The translations under genes were made by a program, and so were the position numbers. Shown in pieces: positions 1 to 9,111 of a stretch of 64,000 nucleotides of DNA. The notes under the pieces are model-generated. The model was not told the DNA's origin, did no database searches, and saw only the letters and a program-made list of their open reading frames with translations. The DNA lies in contig NZ_LGEC01000074.1 of NCBI RefSeq assembly GCF_001279585.1, forward strand, positions 46,640 through 110,639. The letters run 5' to 3'. The stretch is from Nocardiopsis sp. NRRL B-16309 (GTDB lineage Bacteria; Actinomycetota; Actinomycetes; Streptosporangiales; Streptosporangiaceae). The first letter of the stretch is position 1. Every line of letters starts with the position of its first letter.

Positions 1-204
1 GTCCACGGCCACCAGGATCCGGTCGAGGCCGGATTCGCCGATGATCGGCCGGAGCCGCTCCACACGGCTCTCCACGTCCACCGGGGACAGCAGCGCCTCC
101 CCCACCACCCTGGCCACCTCGGGGAACTCGTCGCCACCGATGCCGCGCACGGTCCAGTCGTCGGGGCGCCTACCGGACGGACCGGTTACGGAACTGTTCG
201 TCAT
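1..204 (-). CDS. GNAT-family N-acetyltransferase, Eis-like, N-terminal part only
   Basis: An open frame reads leftward from an ATG at 204 and runs off the window edge, so only the first 68 residues are visible. After a short polar leader the sequence reads DDWTVRGIGGDEFPEVARV. This resembles the first strand and helix of GNAT enzymes of the Eis (enhanced intracellular survival) type, where an R-x-I/L-x-x-D-E-F start is common. Eis proteins acetylate amines such as aminoglycosides or lysines. The acetyl-CoA-binding motif lies outside the window, so the family call is tentative. It is divergent from the kinase gene that starts about 90 bp away. Confidence 0.5.
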   Translation of the reverse strand, partial: MTNSSVTGPSGRRPDDWTVRGIGGDEFPEVARVVGEALLSPVDVESRVERLRPIIGESGLDRILVAVD

Positions 205-293
205 GCACGCATGCCTACCAGGCGCGCCGCGGCTCCGGCCACAGGTTTTCCCGCGTGCGAGTAACGGCGTGTCGAGACGGGCAAGCCTTCCTT

Positions 294-1382
294 GTGACGC
301 ACTCGACCACCACCCGCCCCGACCGCAGCGACCGCCACCCCGTCGGTGGCCGACCCAGACTCGTGGTGGGGGTGGACGCGGGCGGCACGAGCGCGCGCGC
401 CCTGGTCACGACGCTCACGGGCCGACGGCTCGGTGAGTCGTGGGCCGGCGGGGCCAACCCCAACGCCCACGGGGCCCAGCACGCGGCCGCCCAGCTCGCC
501 GAGGCGGTCGAGGGCGCCCTGGACCAGGCGGGGCCGCGGTCGCGCGGCGCGGTCGCCACCGTCGTCGTGGGGCTGGCCGGGGTGTCGGCGCTGCGCGACT
601 CCGATGTGCGCGCGGCCATGGAGGGCGCGCTGGCCGAGGCGGGCCTGGCGTCCGTGGACAGCGTGTTCACCGGTGACGACGAGATCGCCTTCGCGGCGGG
701 GACCGCGGTGCCGGACGGAACCGTGCTCATCGCGGGCACGGGGGCCATCGCCACCAGGATCGTGGCCCGGCGGCGCGACCGGTCGGCCGACGGGATGGGC
801 TGGCTCATCGGGGACGACGGGTCGGCGTTCTGGATCGGGCACCAGGCCGCCAAGGAGACCGCCCGACAGCTCTCGCGCGGCGGGGAGCTGAGCCCGCTGG
901 CGCGCTCGGTGGCCAAGGAGGTGATCCCGGGCCAGCGGCCGGTCGACGGACACGACCACCTGCCCGAGGAGCACGCCCGCAACTTCGCGCGCACCCTGAC
1001 CGCCGCTCCCCCGGTCCGGCTGGCCGCGTTCGCGCCGATGGTCAGCCGGGCCCACGAGCAGGGGGACCCGGCGGCCGAGGTGATCATCAACGCCGCTGCG
1101 GGCCATCTGGCCCACTCGGTGCACCAGGTACGCACCCCGGGCGAGTGCCGGCCCATCGTCCTGGCCGGGGGCGTCCTGCTGCACTCCGGCCCCGTCCGCG
1201 AGGCGCTCACCCGCAAGCTGGCCCTCGGGGCCGTCGGATCGCGGATCGTCCTGGCCGGTTCCACCGCCGGGGGCGCGGCCTGGCTGGCCGCGCTGCGGGC
1301 GGGCGCCGAGGAGTCCGACCACCGGCTGCACGAGGCGTTCACGCTCGGCGAGGGGGACCGCGACCGCACCGGCGCCGCCTGA
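294..1382 (+). CDS. BadF/BadG/BcrA/BcrD-type ATPase, probable N-acetylglucosamine kinase
   Basis: The product is 362 aa from the GTG at 294; an in-frame GTG at 255 would add 13 residues. Neither start has a strong ribosome-binding site. The N-terminus carries the ASKHA phosphate-1 motif VVGVDAGGTSARALV, followed by the GGANPN substrate-loop signature and then GTGAIATRI and GWLIGDDGS, as in N-acetylglucosamine kinases of the BadF family. The later LAGGVLLHSG matches the adenosine motif. Such enzymes phosphorylate GlcNAc (or glucosamine) at O6 in the cytoplasm for amino-sugar recycling. No MurQ/RpiR or NagA/NagB gene is visible beside it, so the substrate is inferred from the family only. Confidence 0.8.
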   Translation: MTHSTTTRPDRSDRHPVGGRPRLVVGVDAGGTSARALVTTLTGRRLGESWAGGANPNAHGAQHAAAQLAEAVEGALDQAGPRSRGAVATVVVGLAGVSALRDSDVRAAMEGALAEAGLASVDSVFTGDDEIAFAAGTAVPDGTVLIAGTGAIATRIVARRRDRSADGMGWLIGDDGSAFWIGHQAAKETARQLSRGGELSPLARSVAKEVIPGQRPVDGHDHLPEEHARNFARTLTAAPPVRLAAFAPMVSRAHEQGDPAAEVIINAAAGHLAHSVHQVRTPGECRPIVLAGGVLLHSGPVREALTRKLALGAVGSRIVLAGSTAGGAAWLAALRAGAEESDHRLHEAFTLGEGDRDRTGAA

Positions 1383-1420
1383 GCACGGGGGCGTCGGCGC
1401 GGGAGCGTCCCGGCCCCTTC

Positions 1421-2779
1421 CTAGAGTTCCAGGTTCTCCAGGGCGATGAGGTAGGCCTCGCCGAAGGTGGGGAACTGGATGATGGAGTCGGTCAGGACGG
1501 ACAGGGGCAGGCGCGCCCGGATCGCCAGGGCCGCGGTGTGGATCCACTCCGAGGCCAGCGGCGCGAACGCCCACGCCCCCACCAGGACGCCCCGCTCGCG
1601 GTCGGCGACCAGGCCCAGGGTGCCGCGCGGATCGGTGGCGTAGGTCCAGGGGCGGGCCAGGGTCGCGGGCAGGTCGGCCTCGGCGGTGACGGTGTCGATC
1701 CCCCGCTCGCGCGCCTGGGCCTCGGTGAGTCCCACGGCGGCGATCTCGGGATCGGCGAACACCACCCGCGGCACGGCGGTGTAGTCGGCGGTGCGGTCGC
1801 CGCCGAGGATGTTGTCGGCGACCACGCGCCCCTGGTACTTGGCGACGTGGGTGAACAGCGCCCGTCCGGTCGCGTCGCCGGTGCCCCACAGGCCCGGCGC
1901 CGCCCGGCAGTGCTCGTCCACGACCAGGCCGGTCCGGTCCAGTTCGACGCCGGCCTCCTCCAGGCCCAGGCCGTCGGCGCGGGGGCGCCGCCCGGTCGCG
2001 AGCACGACCACGTCCGTGCGCACGGTGGTGCCGTCGGACAGCTCCGCGACGACCTCGCCCGCCCCGCGCGCGACGGAGGCGACCTCGGTGCCGGTGCGCA
2101 CGGTGATGCCGTCGCGCGCGAACTGGTCGGTGACCAGGGCGCACAGGCGCGGTTCCTCGCGGTCCAGCAGCCGGGGGCCGCGCTGGACGACGGTCACGTT
2201 CGTGCCCATCCTGGCGAGGAACTGGCCGAGTTCCACGCCCACCGCGCTCCCCCCGATCACCACGGCCCGCCGGGGGACGTCGGTCAGGGTGGTGGCCTCG
2301 CGGTTGGTCCACACGGTGGCGGGGTCGAGGTCGTCCAGCCCCCGCACGGGCGGGCGGAGCGCGGCCGAGCCGGTGGCGACCACCACGTGGTCGGTGCTCA
2401 CCTCGGTCCCGCCGACCTCCACCCGCCAGGGGTCGCGCCCGGTGACGCGGCCCCGGCCCCTGAGGACGAGGGCGCCCTGCTCCTGGTACCCCTCGGCCTG
2501 GGCCGAGTCGTCCAGGTGGCGGATCATCTGGTCCCGGTAGGCGCGCAGTGAGGGCCAGTCCAGGCCCGGCCGCGACAGCCCGGCGGTGCCGTCGGCACCC
2601 GCCCGGGCCTCCGGCGGGCGCAGCAGCGTCTTGGTGGGGACGCAGGCCCAGTAGGCGCACTCGCCGCCGATGAGTTCGCGCTCGGCCACCGCGACACGCC
2701 GGCCCGCGGCGAGCAGGCGGCTCGCGACCGTCTCCCCTCCGGGGCCCATGCCGATCACGACCGCGTCCATGTGTTCCAT
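1421..2779 (-). CDS. Pyridine nucleotide-disulfide oxidoreductase family flavoprotein (dihydrolipoyl dehydrogenase-like)
   Basis: The product is 452 aa from the ATG at 2779, which has GGAG 8 bp upstream; a longer upstream frame is arginine-rich and is ignored. The order is typical of the class-I family: FAD Rossmann motif GMGPGGE, redox-active disulfide motif GGECAYWACVPTK (CxxxxC), a central NAD(P)H motif VVIGGSAVGVELGQF, the second FAD motif TGDATG, and a C-terminal dimerisation domain. The C-terminal motif that normally reads HPTxxE reads FPTFGE, so the catalytic-base histidine is absent while the glutamate remains. That argues against a standard lipoamide dehydrogenase. No 2-oxoacid dehydrogenase genes are nearby, and the substrate is unknown. 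Confidence 0.8.
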   Translation of the reverse strand: MEHMDAVVIGMGPGGETVASRLLAAGRRVAVAERELIGGECAYWACVPTKTLLRPPEARAGADGTAGLSRPGLDWPSLRAYRDQMIRHLDDSAQAEGYQEQGALVLRGRGRVTGRDPWRVEVGGTEVSTDHVVVATGSAALRPPVRGLDDLDPATVWTNREATTLTDVPRRAVVIGGSAVGVELGQFLARMGTNVTVVQRGPRLLDREEPRLCALVTDQFARDGITVRTGTEVASVARGAGEVVAELSDGTTVRTDVVVLATGRRPRADGLGLEEAGVELDRTGLVVDEHCRAAPGLWGTGDATGRALFTHVAKYQGRVVADNILGGDRTADYTAVPRVVFADPEIAAVGLTEAQARERGIDTVTAEADLPATLARPWTYATDPRGTLGLVADRERGVLVGAWAFAPLASEWIHTAALAIRARLPLSVLTDSIIQFPTFGEAYLIALENLEL

Positions 2780-2892
2780 GCCTGGCTCCGTCCACCGTCC
2801 GTCGGGGTCGACTCCGATGGTGTCCGCTGGGCGGCGCGTCCGGAAGACCCGACACGCGCGCCACCGGGCCGGGCCGCCGACCGACCGGCCGC

Positions 2893-5800
2893 TCACCCGT
2901 GGGCGTGCCGGTCCACGGCCTGGTCGGGAGTGAGGTCACGGCCCCGACGGCGCTCCTTGTCCATGACACCGGCCTCCAGCGACGCCCCCACGCGGGACTC
3001 GATCCGGTCGACGTCGCCGCGTTCGGCCGCGGGCAGCGGCGCGCCCACGGAGTCGCGCAGGGCCTCGGCGGCGCCGAGCAGACGGGCGGCGTGCGCGTGG
3101 TCCCCGGCCAGCGCGCGGGCTCCCGCCAGGCCCTCCAGGGCGAGGGCCACCGCGCGCGGGTCGCCCGTGCGGCGCGCGGCGTCCAGGCCGCGCAGGTGGT
3201 GCGCCTCAGCACCGGCCGCGTCCCCGTCCTGTTCGGCGGCGAAGCCCAGCTCGGCGAGGATGAGCGCCGCGCCGAAGTCCGATCCGGCCCGCAGGTGCCA
3301 GTCGAGCCAGGCGCCCAGGTGCTCGCGCGCGGCGTCGGTGTCCCCGCGGCGGCGCGCGATGAGCCCGAGCCCGAGGACCGCGGACTCCTCCCCCACCACG
3401 TGGCCGTGCTCGACCGCGATGCGGCGGGCGCGTTCGTGCAGGTCCTGGCTGCGGTCGAGGTCGCGCTGGAGCAGGGCGACGCGTCCCAGGGAGGTGAGCC
3501 GCTCGCCGACCTCGGTCCACAGTCGGAGGGCCTCGGCCGTGCGCAGCGCGGCGCGGTGGTGGCGGGCGGCGCCGTCGAGGTCGCCGGTGACCTCGGCGTG
3601 GGTGCCGAGGAGGAAGGTGGCCAGGGCCTGGCCCCACCGGTCACCGAGTTCGGTGAACAGGGCCAGGGCGCGATCGGCGTGTTCGCTCATCGCGGCGAGG
3701 TCGCCGCGGGCGAACGCCCGGCGGGCCGTGCTCGCCACCAGCGCCGCCGCGACCCAGGGCTCGGTCCGTCCGCGCACACCCGCCCGGACGCGTCGGGCGA
3801 GGTCGTCGCCCTCCTCTCCCGTGGAGAAGCCGTCGCGCACGTGCAGGAGGTACCAGGCGGCCCGCAGCCGGGCGTCGGAGTCCGGGGCGCCGGTGACGGC
3901 GGGCGCGCCCGGGCGGCTGCCACCGATGCCGTTGGCCAGTCCCTCGCGCCACAGGGCGGCCGTCCGCCGTGCTTCGCCGTCGGTGTCGCCGTCCGCCGGT
4001 GCCAGGGCCAGGGCGGCGTCGAGCGCGCGCACCCCCTCGGCCAGGCGCCCGCGCATCACCCAGTACCAGGCCTGGGCGTTGACCAGGCGCAGGGCGGCCC
4101 CGGCCGCTCCGGCGGCCACGGCGGTCTCCAGGGCGAGGCGCAGATTCGCCGACTCGCCGTCCAGGTGGCGCAGCCACCGCCGCTGGTCGGCCGTGCGCAG
4201 GTGGGGATCGGCGCGTTCGGCCAGGTCGGTGTAGTGGTCGAGGTGGCGCCGCCGCACCGCGGTCTCCTCGCCCGCCTCGCGCAGCCGCTCGGCCGCGTAG
4301 GCGGCCACCGACTCCAGCAGCCGGTAGCGCGGCCCCGCCTCGCGGGCGGCCACGGTGACCAGGGAGCGGTCGACGAGTCCGGACAGCAGGTCGAGCACGC
4401 GCGGGAGGGGGACGCCGGCGTCGGCGCACACGGCTTCGGCCGCCTCCAGGGTGCATCCGTCGGCGTGGACGCTGAGCCTGCGCAGGACCGCCCGTTCGGC
4501 GTCGGCCAGCGGCTCCCAGCTCCAGTCCAGGACGGCGCGCAGGGTGCGCTGGCGGTCCGGTGCGTCGCGCGGCCCCTGGGAGAGCAGGGCGAAGCGGTCG
4601 TCCAGGCGGGCGGCGAGGGCCCGCACGCCGAGGGCGCGGACCCGGGTGGCGGCCAGTTCCAGCGCGAGCGGCACGCCGTCCAGGCGGCGGCACAGGGCGG
4701 CGACCGCGTCGGCGTCCTCGTCGGTGATCTCGAAGCCGGGGTCGGCCGCGGCGGCGCGCGCGGCGAAGAGGCGGACCGCGTCCGCGGCCCGGACGGCCTC
4801 CGCCGGGGCGCCCGGGGCGGGGACGGCGAGCGGCTGGACGGGCCAGAGGTGTTCGCCGGTCAGCGACAGGGGCACCTGGCTGGTGGCCAGGACCCGTACA
4901 CCGGGCGCGGAGCGCAGCAGGGCGGCGACGAGGTCGGCGACCGGCTCCGCCACGTGTTCGCAGTTGTCCAGGACCAGGAGCGCGCTCCGTGCGCGCACGG
5001 CGTCGGCGAGGCGGTCCACGGGAGGGGCGCCCCCGGAGGCGGGGAAGGGGCTGGTGGCGGCGGTGTCGTCGCGCACGTCCAGAGCGGCCGCCACGACCGC
5101 GGTGACGGCCTCCAGCAGGCCCGGCGCGCCGGGCCGGGCGGTGACCCCGGAGAGTTCGACCAGGTGCACCCCGTCGGGCGGCGCGGCTCCGTCGGCCGCC
5201 GCCAGTGCGAGCCGGGTCTTGCCGACACCGCCGGGCCCGGTGAGGGTGACCAGGCGTGCGGTGGCGAGCAGGGCGCGGATGCGGGCGATGTCCTCGTCGC
5301 GGCCGACCAGGGAGCTGGCGGGGACGGGCAGCCCCGGCCCCCGCCCCGCCCGGACCGCGCGCGCGGGGGCCGGAGTCGCGCCCAGGGCGGGGTCCTGGGC
5401 GAGGATCGCCTGGTGCAGGGCGACGAGGTCGGGGCCGGGTTCCAGCCCGAGGTCGTCGGCCAGGTGGGCGCGCAGGCGCCGGTAGGACTCCAGGGCCTCG
5501 GCCTGGCGCCCGGAGCGGTAGAGCGCGCGCATGTGGGCGGCGCGCAGGCGCTCGCGCAGGGGGTGGCGCTCGACGAGGTCGCCGAGTTCGTCGGCGACCA
5601 GGACGTGCTCGCCCAGATCCGTGCGCGCCTGGGCCTGGTCCTCCAGCGCGGTCAGGCGCTGCTCCTCCAGACGGGTGACGGCGGCGCGCGCAAAGGGGTG
5701 GTCGGCGACGTCGCCGAAGGCGGGGCCGCGCCACAGGGCCAGTGCGTCGCCGAGCAGGGCGGCGCGGGCGGCCGGGCCGGCGGCGGCGCGGGCCCGGGTG

Positions 5801-6129
5801 AGCAGCGCCTGGAAGTCCTGGGCGTCGACGTCCTCGGGTGCGGCGTCGAGGAGGTAGCCGGGGGCACGGGAGACCAGGAGCGCGCGGGCGCCGGGTTCGG
5901 CGTCCTCCAGGGCGCGGCGCAGCTGGGAGGCGCGGGTCTGCAGGGAGGCGGAGGGGTGGGCGGGCAGGGCGTCGCCCCACAGGGCCTCCACCAGCCGGTC
6001 GGCGGGCACCACGCGGCCCGGGTCGACCAGCAGGCCGGCCAGCAGGAGCCGGACCTTGACCTCGGGGACGCGCACGGGCCGCCCCTGTGAGGTCCACACC
6101 GCCAACGGACCCAGAACACCGAATCGCAT
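2893..6129 (-). CDS. SARP/AfsR-family transcriptional regulator with ATPase and TPR-like regions
   Basis: The product is 1078 aa. Residues 1-95 form an OmpR-type winged helix (RFGVLGPLAVW start, LVEALWGD, SLQTRASQLRRAL). Next comes a bacterial transcriptional activator domain to about residue 245. An NB-ARC-like ATPase follows, with Walker A GPGGVGKTR near residue 300, LLVLDNCEHVAE as the Walker B region and LDGVPLALELAA as the GLPLA-like motif. The C-terminal 450 residues are alanine/leucine-rich helical repeats of TPR type. Proteins of this build (AfsR, pathway regulators) activate secondary-metabolite or stress genes in actinomycetes. No biosynthetic cluster adjoins it, so the target may be the divergent reductase/MFS pair or distant genes. 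Confidence 0.88.
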   Translation of the reverse strand: MRFGVLGPLAVWTSQGRPVRVPEVKVRLLLAGLLVDPGRVVPADRLVEALWGDALPAHPSASLQTRASQLRRALEDAEPGARALLVSRAPGYLLDAAPEDVDAQDFQALLTRARAAAGPAARAALLGDALALWRGPAFGDVADHPFARAAVTRLEEQRLTALEDQAQARTDLGEHVLVADELGDLVERHPLRERLRAAHMRALYRSGRQAEALESYRRLRAHLADDLGLEPGPDLVALHQAILAQDPALGATPAPARAVRAGRGPGLPVPASSLVGRDEDIARIRALLATARLVTLTGPGGVGKTRLALAAADGAAPPDGVHLVELSGVTARPGAPGLLEAVTAVVAAALDVRDDTAATSPFPASGGAPPVDRLADAVRARSALLVLDNCEHVAEPVADLVAALLRSAPGVRVLATSQVPLSLTGEHLWPVQPLAVPAPGAPAEAVRAADAVRLFAARAAAADPGFEITDEDADAVAALCRRLDGVPLALELAATRVRALGVRALAARLDDRFALLSQGPRDAPDRQRTLRAVLDWSWEPLADAERAVLRRLSVHADGCTLEAAEAVCADAGVPLPRVLDLLSGLVDRSLVTVAAREAGPRYRLLESVAAYAAERLREAGEETAVRRRHLDHYTDLAERADPHLRTADQRRWLRHLDGESANLRLALETAVAAGAAGAALRLVNAQAWYWVMRGRLAEGVRALDAALALAPADGDTDGEARRTAALWREGLANGIGGSRPGAPAVTGAPDSDARLRAAWYLLHVRDGFSTGEEGDDLARRVRAGVRGRTEPWVAAALVASTARRAFARGDLAAMSEHADRALALFTELGDRWGQALATFLLGTHAEVTGDLDGAARHHRAALRTAEALRLWTEVGERLTSLGRVALLQRDLDRSQDLHERARRIAVEHGHVVGEESAVLGLGLIARRRGDTDAAREHLGAWLDWHLRAGSDFGAALILAELGFAAEQDGDAAGAEAHHLRGLDAARRTGDPRAVALALEGLAGARALAGDHAHAARLLGAAEALRDSVGAPLPAAERGDVDRIESRVGASLEAGVMDKERRRGRDLTPDQAVDRHAHG

Positions 6130-6548
6130 GCGGCAAGCCTAGGACCCGTTCGGTGCGGGCCGTCCGTCGCACAGGACGCCCCGCGCCGCAGGCGCCCGTG
6201 GGGGTGAAGGGCCACGGCCGGACGACGGGAGCGACGGGCAGGCCCATGTCGGGCGGCGGCGAGACGGCCGGGACGACGGGCGGACGGCCAGGGCGGTAGC
6301 GGGCCACGGGCGAGCGCGTCCGGGGCGCTGGGGAGCGACCGTTCGACCGGGAGGGCGAAGGGCCGAGGGGCGCCCCCGAGTGGCCGGGCGAACGGGGTGT
6401 GCCGTGCGGGCGCGCGTCGGAGGCGGGGCACACGGCCTCGACCTGCGACTTCAGGCGCCCTTCCGGTCGTCCTGAGCGGATCCGGAGGAAACCCGAAGCC
6501 CTCCTCGCCACGGTGTGTGCATCAGCCGGACGGTGAGGGGAGCGGGAC
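6130..6548. other. 419-bp divergent intergenic region
   Basis: This is the shared upstream region of the SARP regulator and the FMN reductase. It is GC-rich with several runs of GACGGGCGG-like sequence. I see no convincing promoter hexamers, palindromic operator or small gene. SARP-type activators usually bind heptameric direct repeats near -35; no clean 11-bp-spaced heptamer repeat was recognised. Confidence 0.4.
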
Positions 6549-7142
6549 ATGGACGGGACTCGGCCGCGAATGGCGATCGTGATCGGCGGGGGCGGAGCGC
6601 CCCGGTTCGAGGCCGCGGTCGCGGACTGGCTCACCGGACTCGCACACGCCGGTACGGGCCTGGAGGCGGCCACGATCGACCTGGCCGCCGCCTGTCTGCC
6701 GGCGGACCCGCCTCCGCTCGGTGCCCCCTCCGGCGATCCGGACGCGGACGGTGCCCCCGGCACGCGGCCGTGCTCGGTGCGCGACCTGGCGCCGTGGCTG
6801 GCCGGGGCCGACGCGTTCGTCGTGGTCACCGCCGAGTACCACCACGGCGTTCCGGGCCCGCTCAAGACGGCCGTCGACTGGTTCGACGCCGAGTGGTGGG
6901 CCAAGCCGGTCGGGTTCTGCTCCTACGGCGGGCACGCCGGGGGCTCGCACGCCGCGCACCAGCTGCGCGAGGTCTTCGCGAGCGCCCACGCCGTCCCGGT
7001 GCCCGACCCGGTCGCCGTGCGCTCCCCCGACACCGCGCTCCTGGCCGGAGCCGCACGGCACGCCGAGGGCATGCTCCGGCGGCTCGACTGGTGGGCCCGC
7101 GCCCTGCGGTCGGCCCGCGACCGGTGTCCTCCCGCGTTCTGA
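6549..7142 (+). CDS. NADPH-dependent FMN reductase family flavoprotein
   Basis: The product is 197 aa. A flavodoxin-like fold is indicated by the start MAIVIGGGG and by DAFVVVTAEYHHGVPGPLK, the conserved FMN-binding P-E-Y-N-x-x-x-P-x-x-L-K region of SsuE/ChrR/azoreductase-type proteins. This is followed by WWAKPVGFCSYGGHAGG. These enzymes reduce free FMN, quinones or azo compounds with NADPH. The ATG at 6549 has a GGGAG-type ribosome-binding site. The MFS pump gene follows after 60 bp in the same direction, so the two may be co-transcribed as a detoxification pair; that is an inference. Confidence 0.82.
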   Translation: MDGTRPRMAIVIGGGGAPRFEAAVADWLTGLAHAGTGLEAATIDLAAACLPADPPPLGAPSGDPDADGAPGTRPCSVRDLAPWLAGADAFVVVTAEYHHGVPGPLKTAVDWFDAEWWAKPVGFCSYGGHAGGSHAAHQLREVFASAHAVPVPDPVAVRSPDTALLAGAARHAEGMLRRLDWWARALRSARDRCPPAF

Positions 7143-7202
7143 CGTCCGCGCGGCGCCTCAGGCGCACGCGACACCATCCATCTCCGAAGGGACATCCCTC
7201 TC

Positions 7203-8795
7203 ATGACCTCGCACGACTCCCACACCGCGGCGCCACGGGCGACCGTACGCAGCTGGCTGGGGCTGGTGGTGCTGCTACTGCCCACCGTGCTCCTCTTCCT
7301 CGCGATGACCGTCCTGTTCCTGGCCACCCCCTACATCGCCGTCGATCTGGCGCCGAGCAGCGGACAGCTCTTGTGGATCAACGACATCTACGGGTTCGTG
7401 ATGGCCGGGTTCCTGGTCACCATGGGCACGCTGGGCGACCGGGTGGGGCGCCGGCGCCTGCTCCTGGCGGGCGCGGCGGTGTTCGGCGCCGCCTCGGTGG
7501 CCGCCGCCTACGCCCCCGGGCCGGAGGTCCTGATCGCCGCACGGGCACTGATGGGCCTGGGCGCGGCGGCGCTGATGCCCGCCACCCTGTCCCTGATCAC
7601 CACCATGTTCCGCGACGAACGGCAGCGGGGTGTGGCCATCGGACTGTGGGCGGCCTCGGTCTCGGTGGGCGTGGCCCTGGGCCCCCTCGTGGGCGGGCTG
7701 CTGCTGGAGTCCTTCTGGTGGGGCGCCGCCATGCTCGTGGGCGTGCCGGTGATGGCGCTGGTGCTGGTCGCCGTGCCCCTGCTGGTCCCGGAGTACCGCG
7801 CTCCGAGGGCGGGCCGCCTGGAACCGCTCAGCGTCGTGCTGTCGCTGGCCGCCCTGCTCCCGTTCGTGTACGGGATCAAGAAGCTCGCGGAGACGGGTCC
7901 GGCCGTGCTGCCGGTGGCCGCCCTGGTCGCCGGGGTGGTCTTCGCGGTGGTGTTCGTCCGCAGGCAGGCACGGCTGGCCGACCCGCTGCTGGACATCCGG
8001 CTGTTCGCGAACCGGACGTTCAGCGGGGCGCTGGGCGTGTTCATGCTCGCGGCCGTCGCCCTGGGCGGGATCTACCTGCTGTTCACCCAGTACCTGCAGC
8101 TGGTGGCCGAGGAGTCGCCGCTGCGGACCGGGCTGTGGATCCTCCCGGCGGCGATGGCGCTGGTCGTGGTGTCCGCGGTGACCCCGGTGCTGGCGCGCCG
8201 CGTGCGGCCCGCCCTGCTCATCGCGGCCGGGCTGGCGCTGTCGACCGCGGGCTACCTCGTCATGACGCAGGTCGGTTCCGAGGCCGGTCTGGGCCTGCTG
8301 GTCACGGGCTTCTACATCCTCTATCCCGGCATCGCGCCGACCATGGCGCTGGTACCCGGTCTGGTCATGGGCGCGGCCCCGCCGGAGAAGGCCGGTGAGG
8401 CCTCGGCGGTCGAGAGCACCGCCAGCGACCTGGGCGTGGCGCTCGGTGTGGCCCTGCTGGGCAGTGTGGGCGCGGCGGTCTACCGCCTCCACGCCGCCGA
8501 ACCGGCGCGGGCCGCGGGAGCGGAGGCGGAACGGGCGGGCGAGAGCCTGCCCGGGGCGCTGACGGCGTCCGAGCGGATGCCCGCCGACGCCGGGGCGGCG
8601 CTGGTGGACTCGGCGCAGGCCGCGTTCACCGACGGGCTCAACGCGGCCGCGTGGGTCGCGGCGGCGCTCTCCGCCGTGGGCGCGGTCCTGGCGCTCACGC
8701 TGCTGCGCCACGTGCCGCCGACCGGGTCCGCCGCCGTGCCCGAGGAGGCCGCGCCGGTGGCCGCGGGACGCGAACGGGAGGACAGCGGGGTGTGA
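7203..8795 (+). CDS. MFS drug:proton antiporter, DHA2 (14-TM) family
   Basis: The product is 530 aa with about 14 hydrophobic segments. The first cytoplasmic loop shows the MFS motif A, GTLGDRVGRRRLLLAG. After TM5 comes a G-P-L-V-G-G motif-C-like stretch (VGVALGPLVGGLLLE), the mark of drug exporters such as QacA, LfrA and EmrB. It should export cationic or lipophilic compounds across the cytoplasmic membrane at the expense of the proton gradient. The large loop near residues 435-480 is Ala/Glu-rich and lies before the last TM. A strong hairpin terminator follows directly. Confidence 0.87.
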   Translation: MTSHDSHTAAPRATVRSWLGLVVLLLPTVLLFLAMTVLFLATPYIAVDLAPSSGQLLWINDIYGFVMAGFLVTMGTLGDRVGRRRLLLAGAAVFGAASVAAAYAPGPEVLIAARALMGLGAAALMPATLSLITTMFRDERQRGVAIGLWAASVSVGVALGPLVGGLLLESFWWGAAMLVGVPVMALVLVAVPLLVPEYRAPRAGRLEPLSVVLSLAALLPFVYGIKKLAETGPAVLPVAALVAGVVFAVVFVRRQARLADPLLDIRLFANRTFSGALGVFMLAAVALGGIYLLFTQYLQLVAEESPLRTGLWILPAAMALVVVSAVTPVLARRVRPALLIAAGLALSTAGYLVMTQVGSEAGLGLLVTGFYILYPGIAPTMALVPGLVMGAAPPEKAGEASAVESTASDLGVALGVALLGSVGAAVYRLHAAEPARAAGAEAERAGESLPGALTASERMPADAGAALVDSAQAAFTDGLNAAAWVAAALSAVGAVLALTLLRHVPPTGSAAVPEEAAPVAAGREREDSGV

Positions 8796-8805
8796 GATCC
8801 GGGCC

Positions 8806-8839
8806 GGGGCCCGTCGCGGCACGCGCCGCGACGGGCCCC
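8806..8839 (+). terminator. Rho-independent-type terminator after the MFS gene
   Basis: A 15-bp perfect inverted repeat (GGGGCCCGTCGCGGC and its complement) with a 4-base loop ACGC starts 10 bp after the MFS stop codon. There is no T-run, as is common in actinomycetes. The remaining 270 bp before the next gene shows no recognisable feature. Confidence 0.75.
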
Positions 8840-9111
8840 GCCACGCGTGCGGGGCCAGAGGTGCGTGTGACCCCGGAGGTACACAGGGGCGTGGCGTGCC
8901 CAGGTCCCAGGCCCGCAGGAGCAGGGATCGGCCCGGAGCCAGAGGTCCCGGTGGACCCGGCGGTACGCACGGGGTCCGGGGGCACGTGCCCGACCAGGGG
9001 CGCGTGCGGCGTGTCACGTCTGGAACGTGCCGGGGCGCCGCCGGAGGCGTGGTGTACTGGCGGGTCGACACCGCCAGCATCCCCGGAAGGACGCCGTCCC
9101 GGCGCACACGC

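Noticed and set aside
201..3644. Long minus-strand frame spanning several genes
   Set aside because: It has Arg/Pro/Gly-rich low-complexity translation and crosses real genes on both strands. It has no recognisable domain or ribosome-binding site.
2899..6090. Very long plus-strand open frame (1063 codons) opposite the SARP gene
   Set aside because: It is the antisense shadow of a high-GC gene. Its composition is Gly/Ala/Gln/Arg-rich with no domain, while the minus strand encodes a clear SARP/ATPase protein.
2893..8795. Secondary-metabolite cluster around the SARP regulator
   Set aside because: The neighbours are a redox enzyme, an FMN reductase and an MFS pump, with no synthase, cyclase or peptide precursor. 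A lone regulator is not enough.
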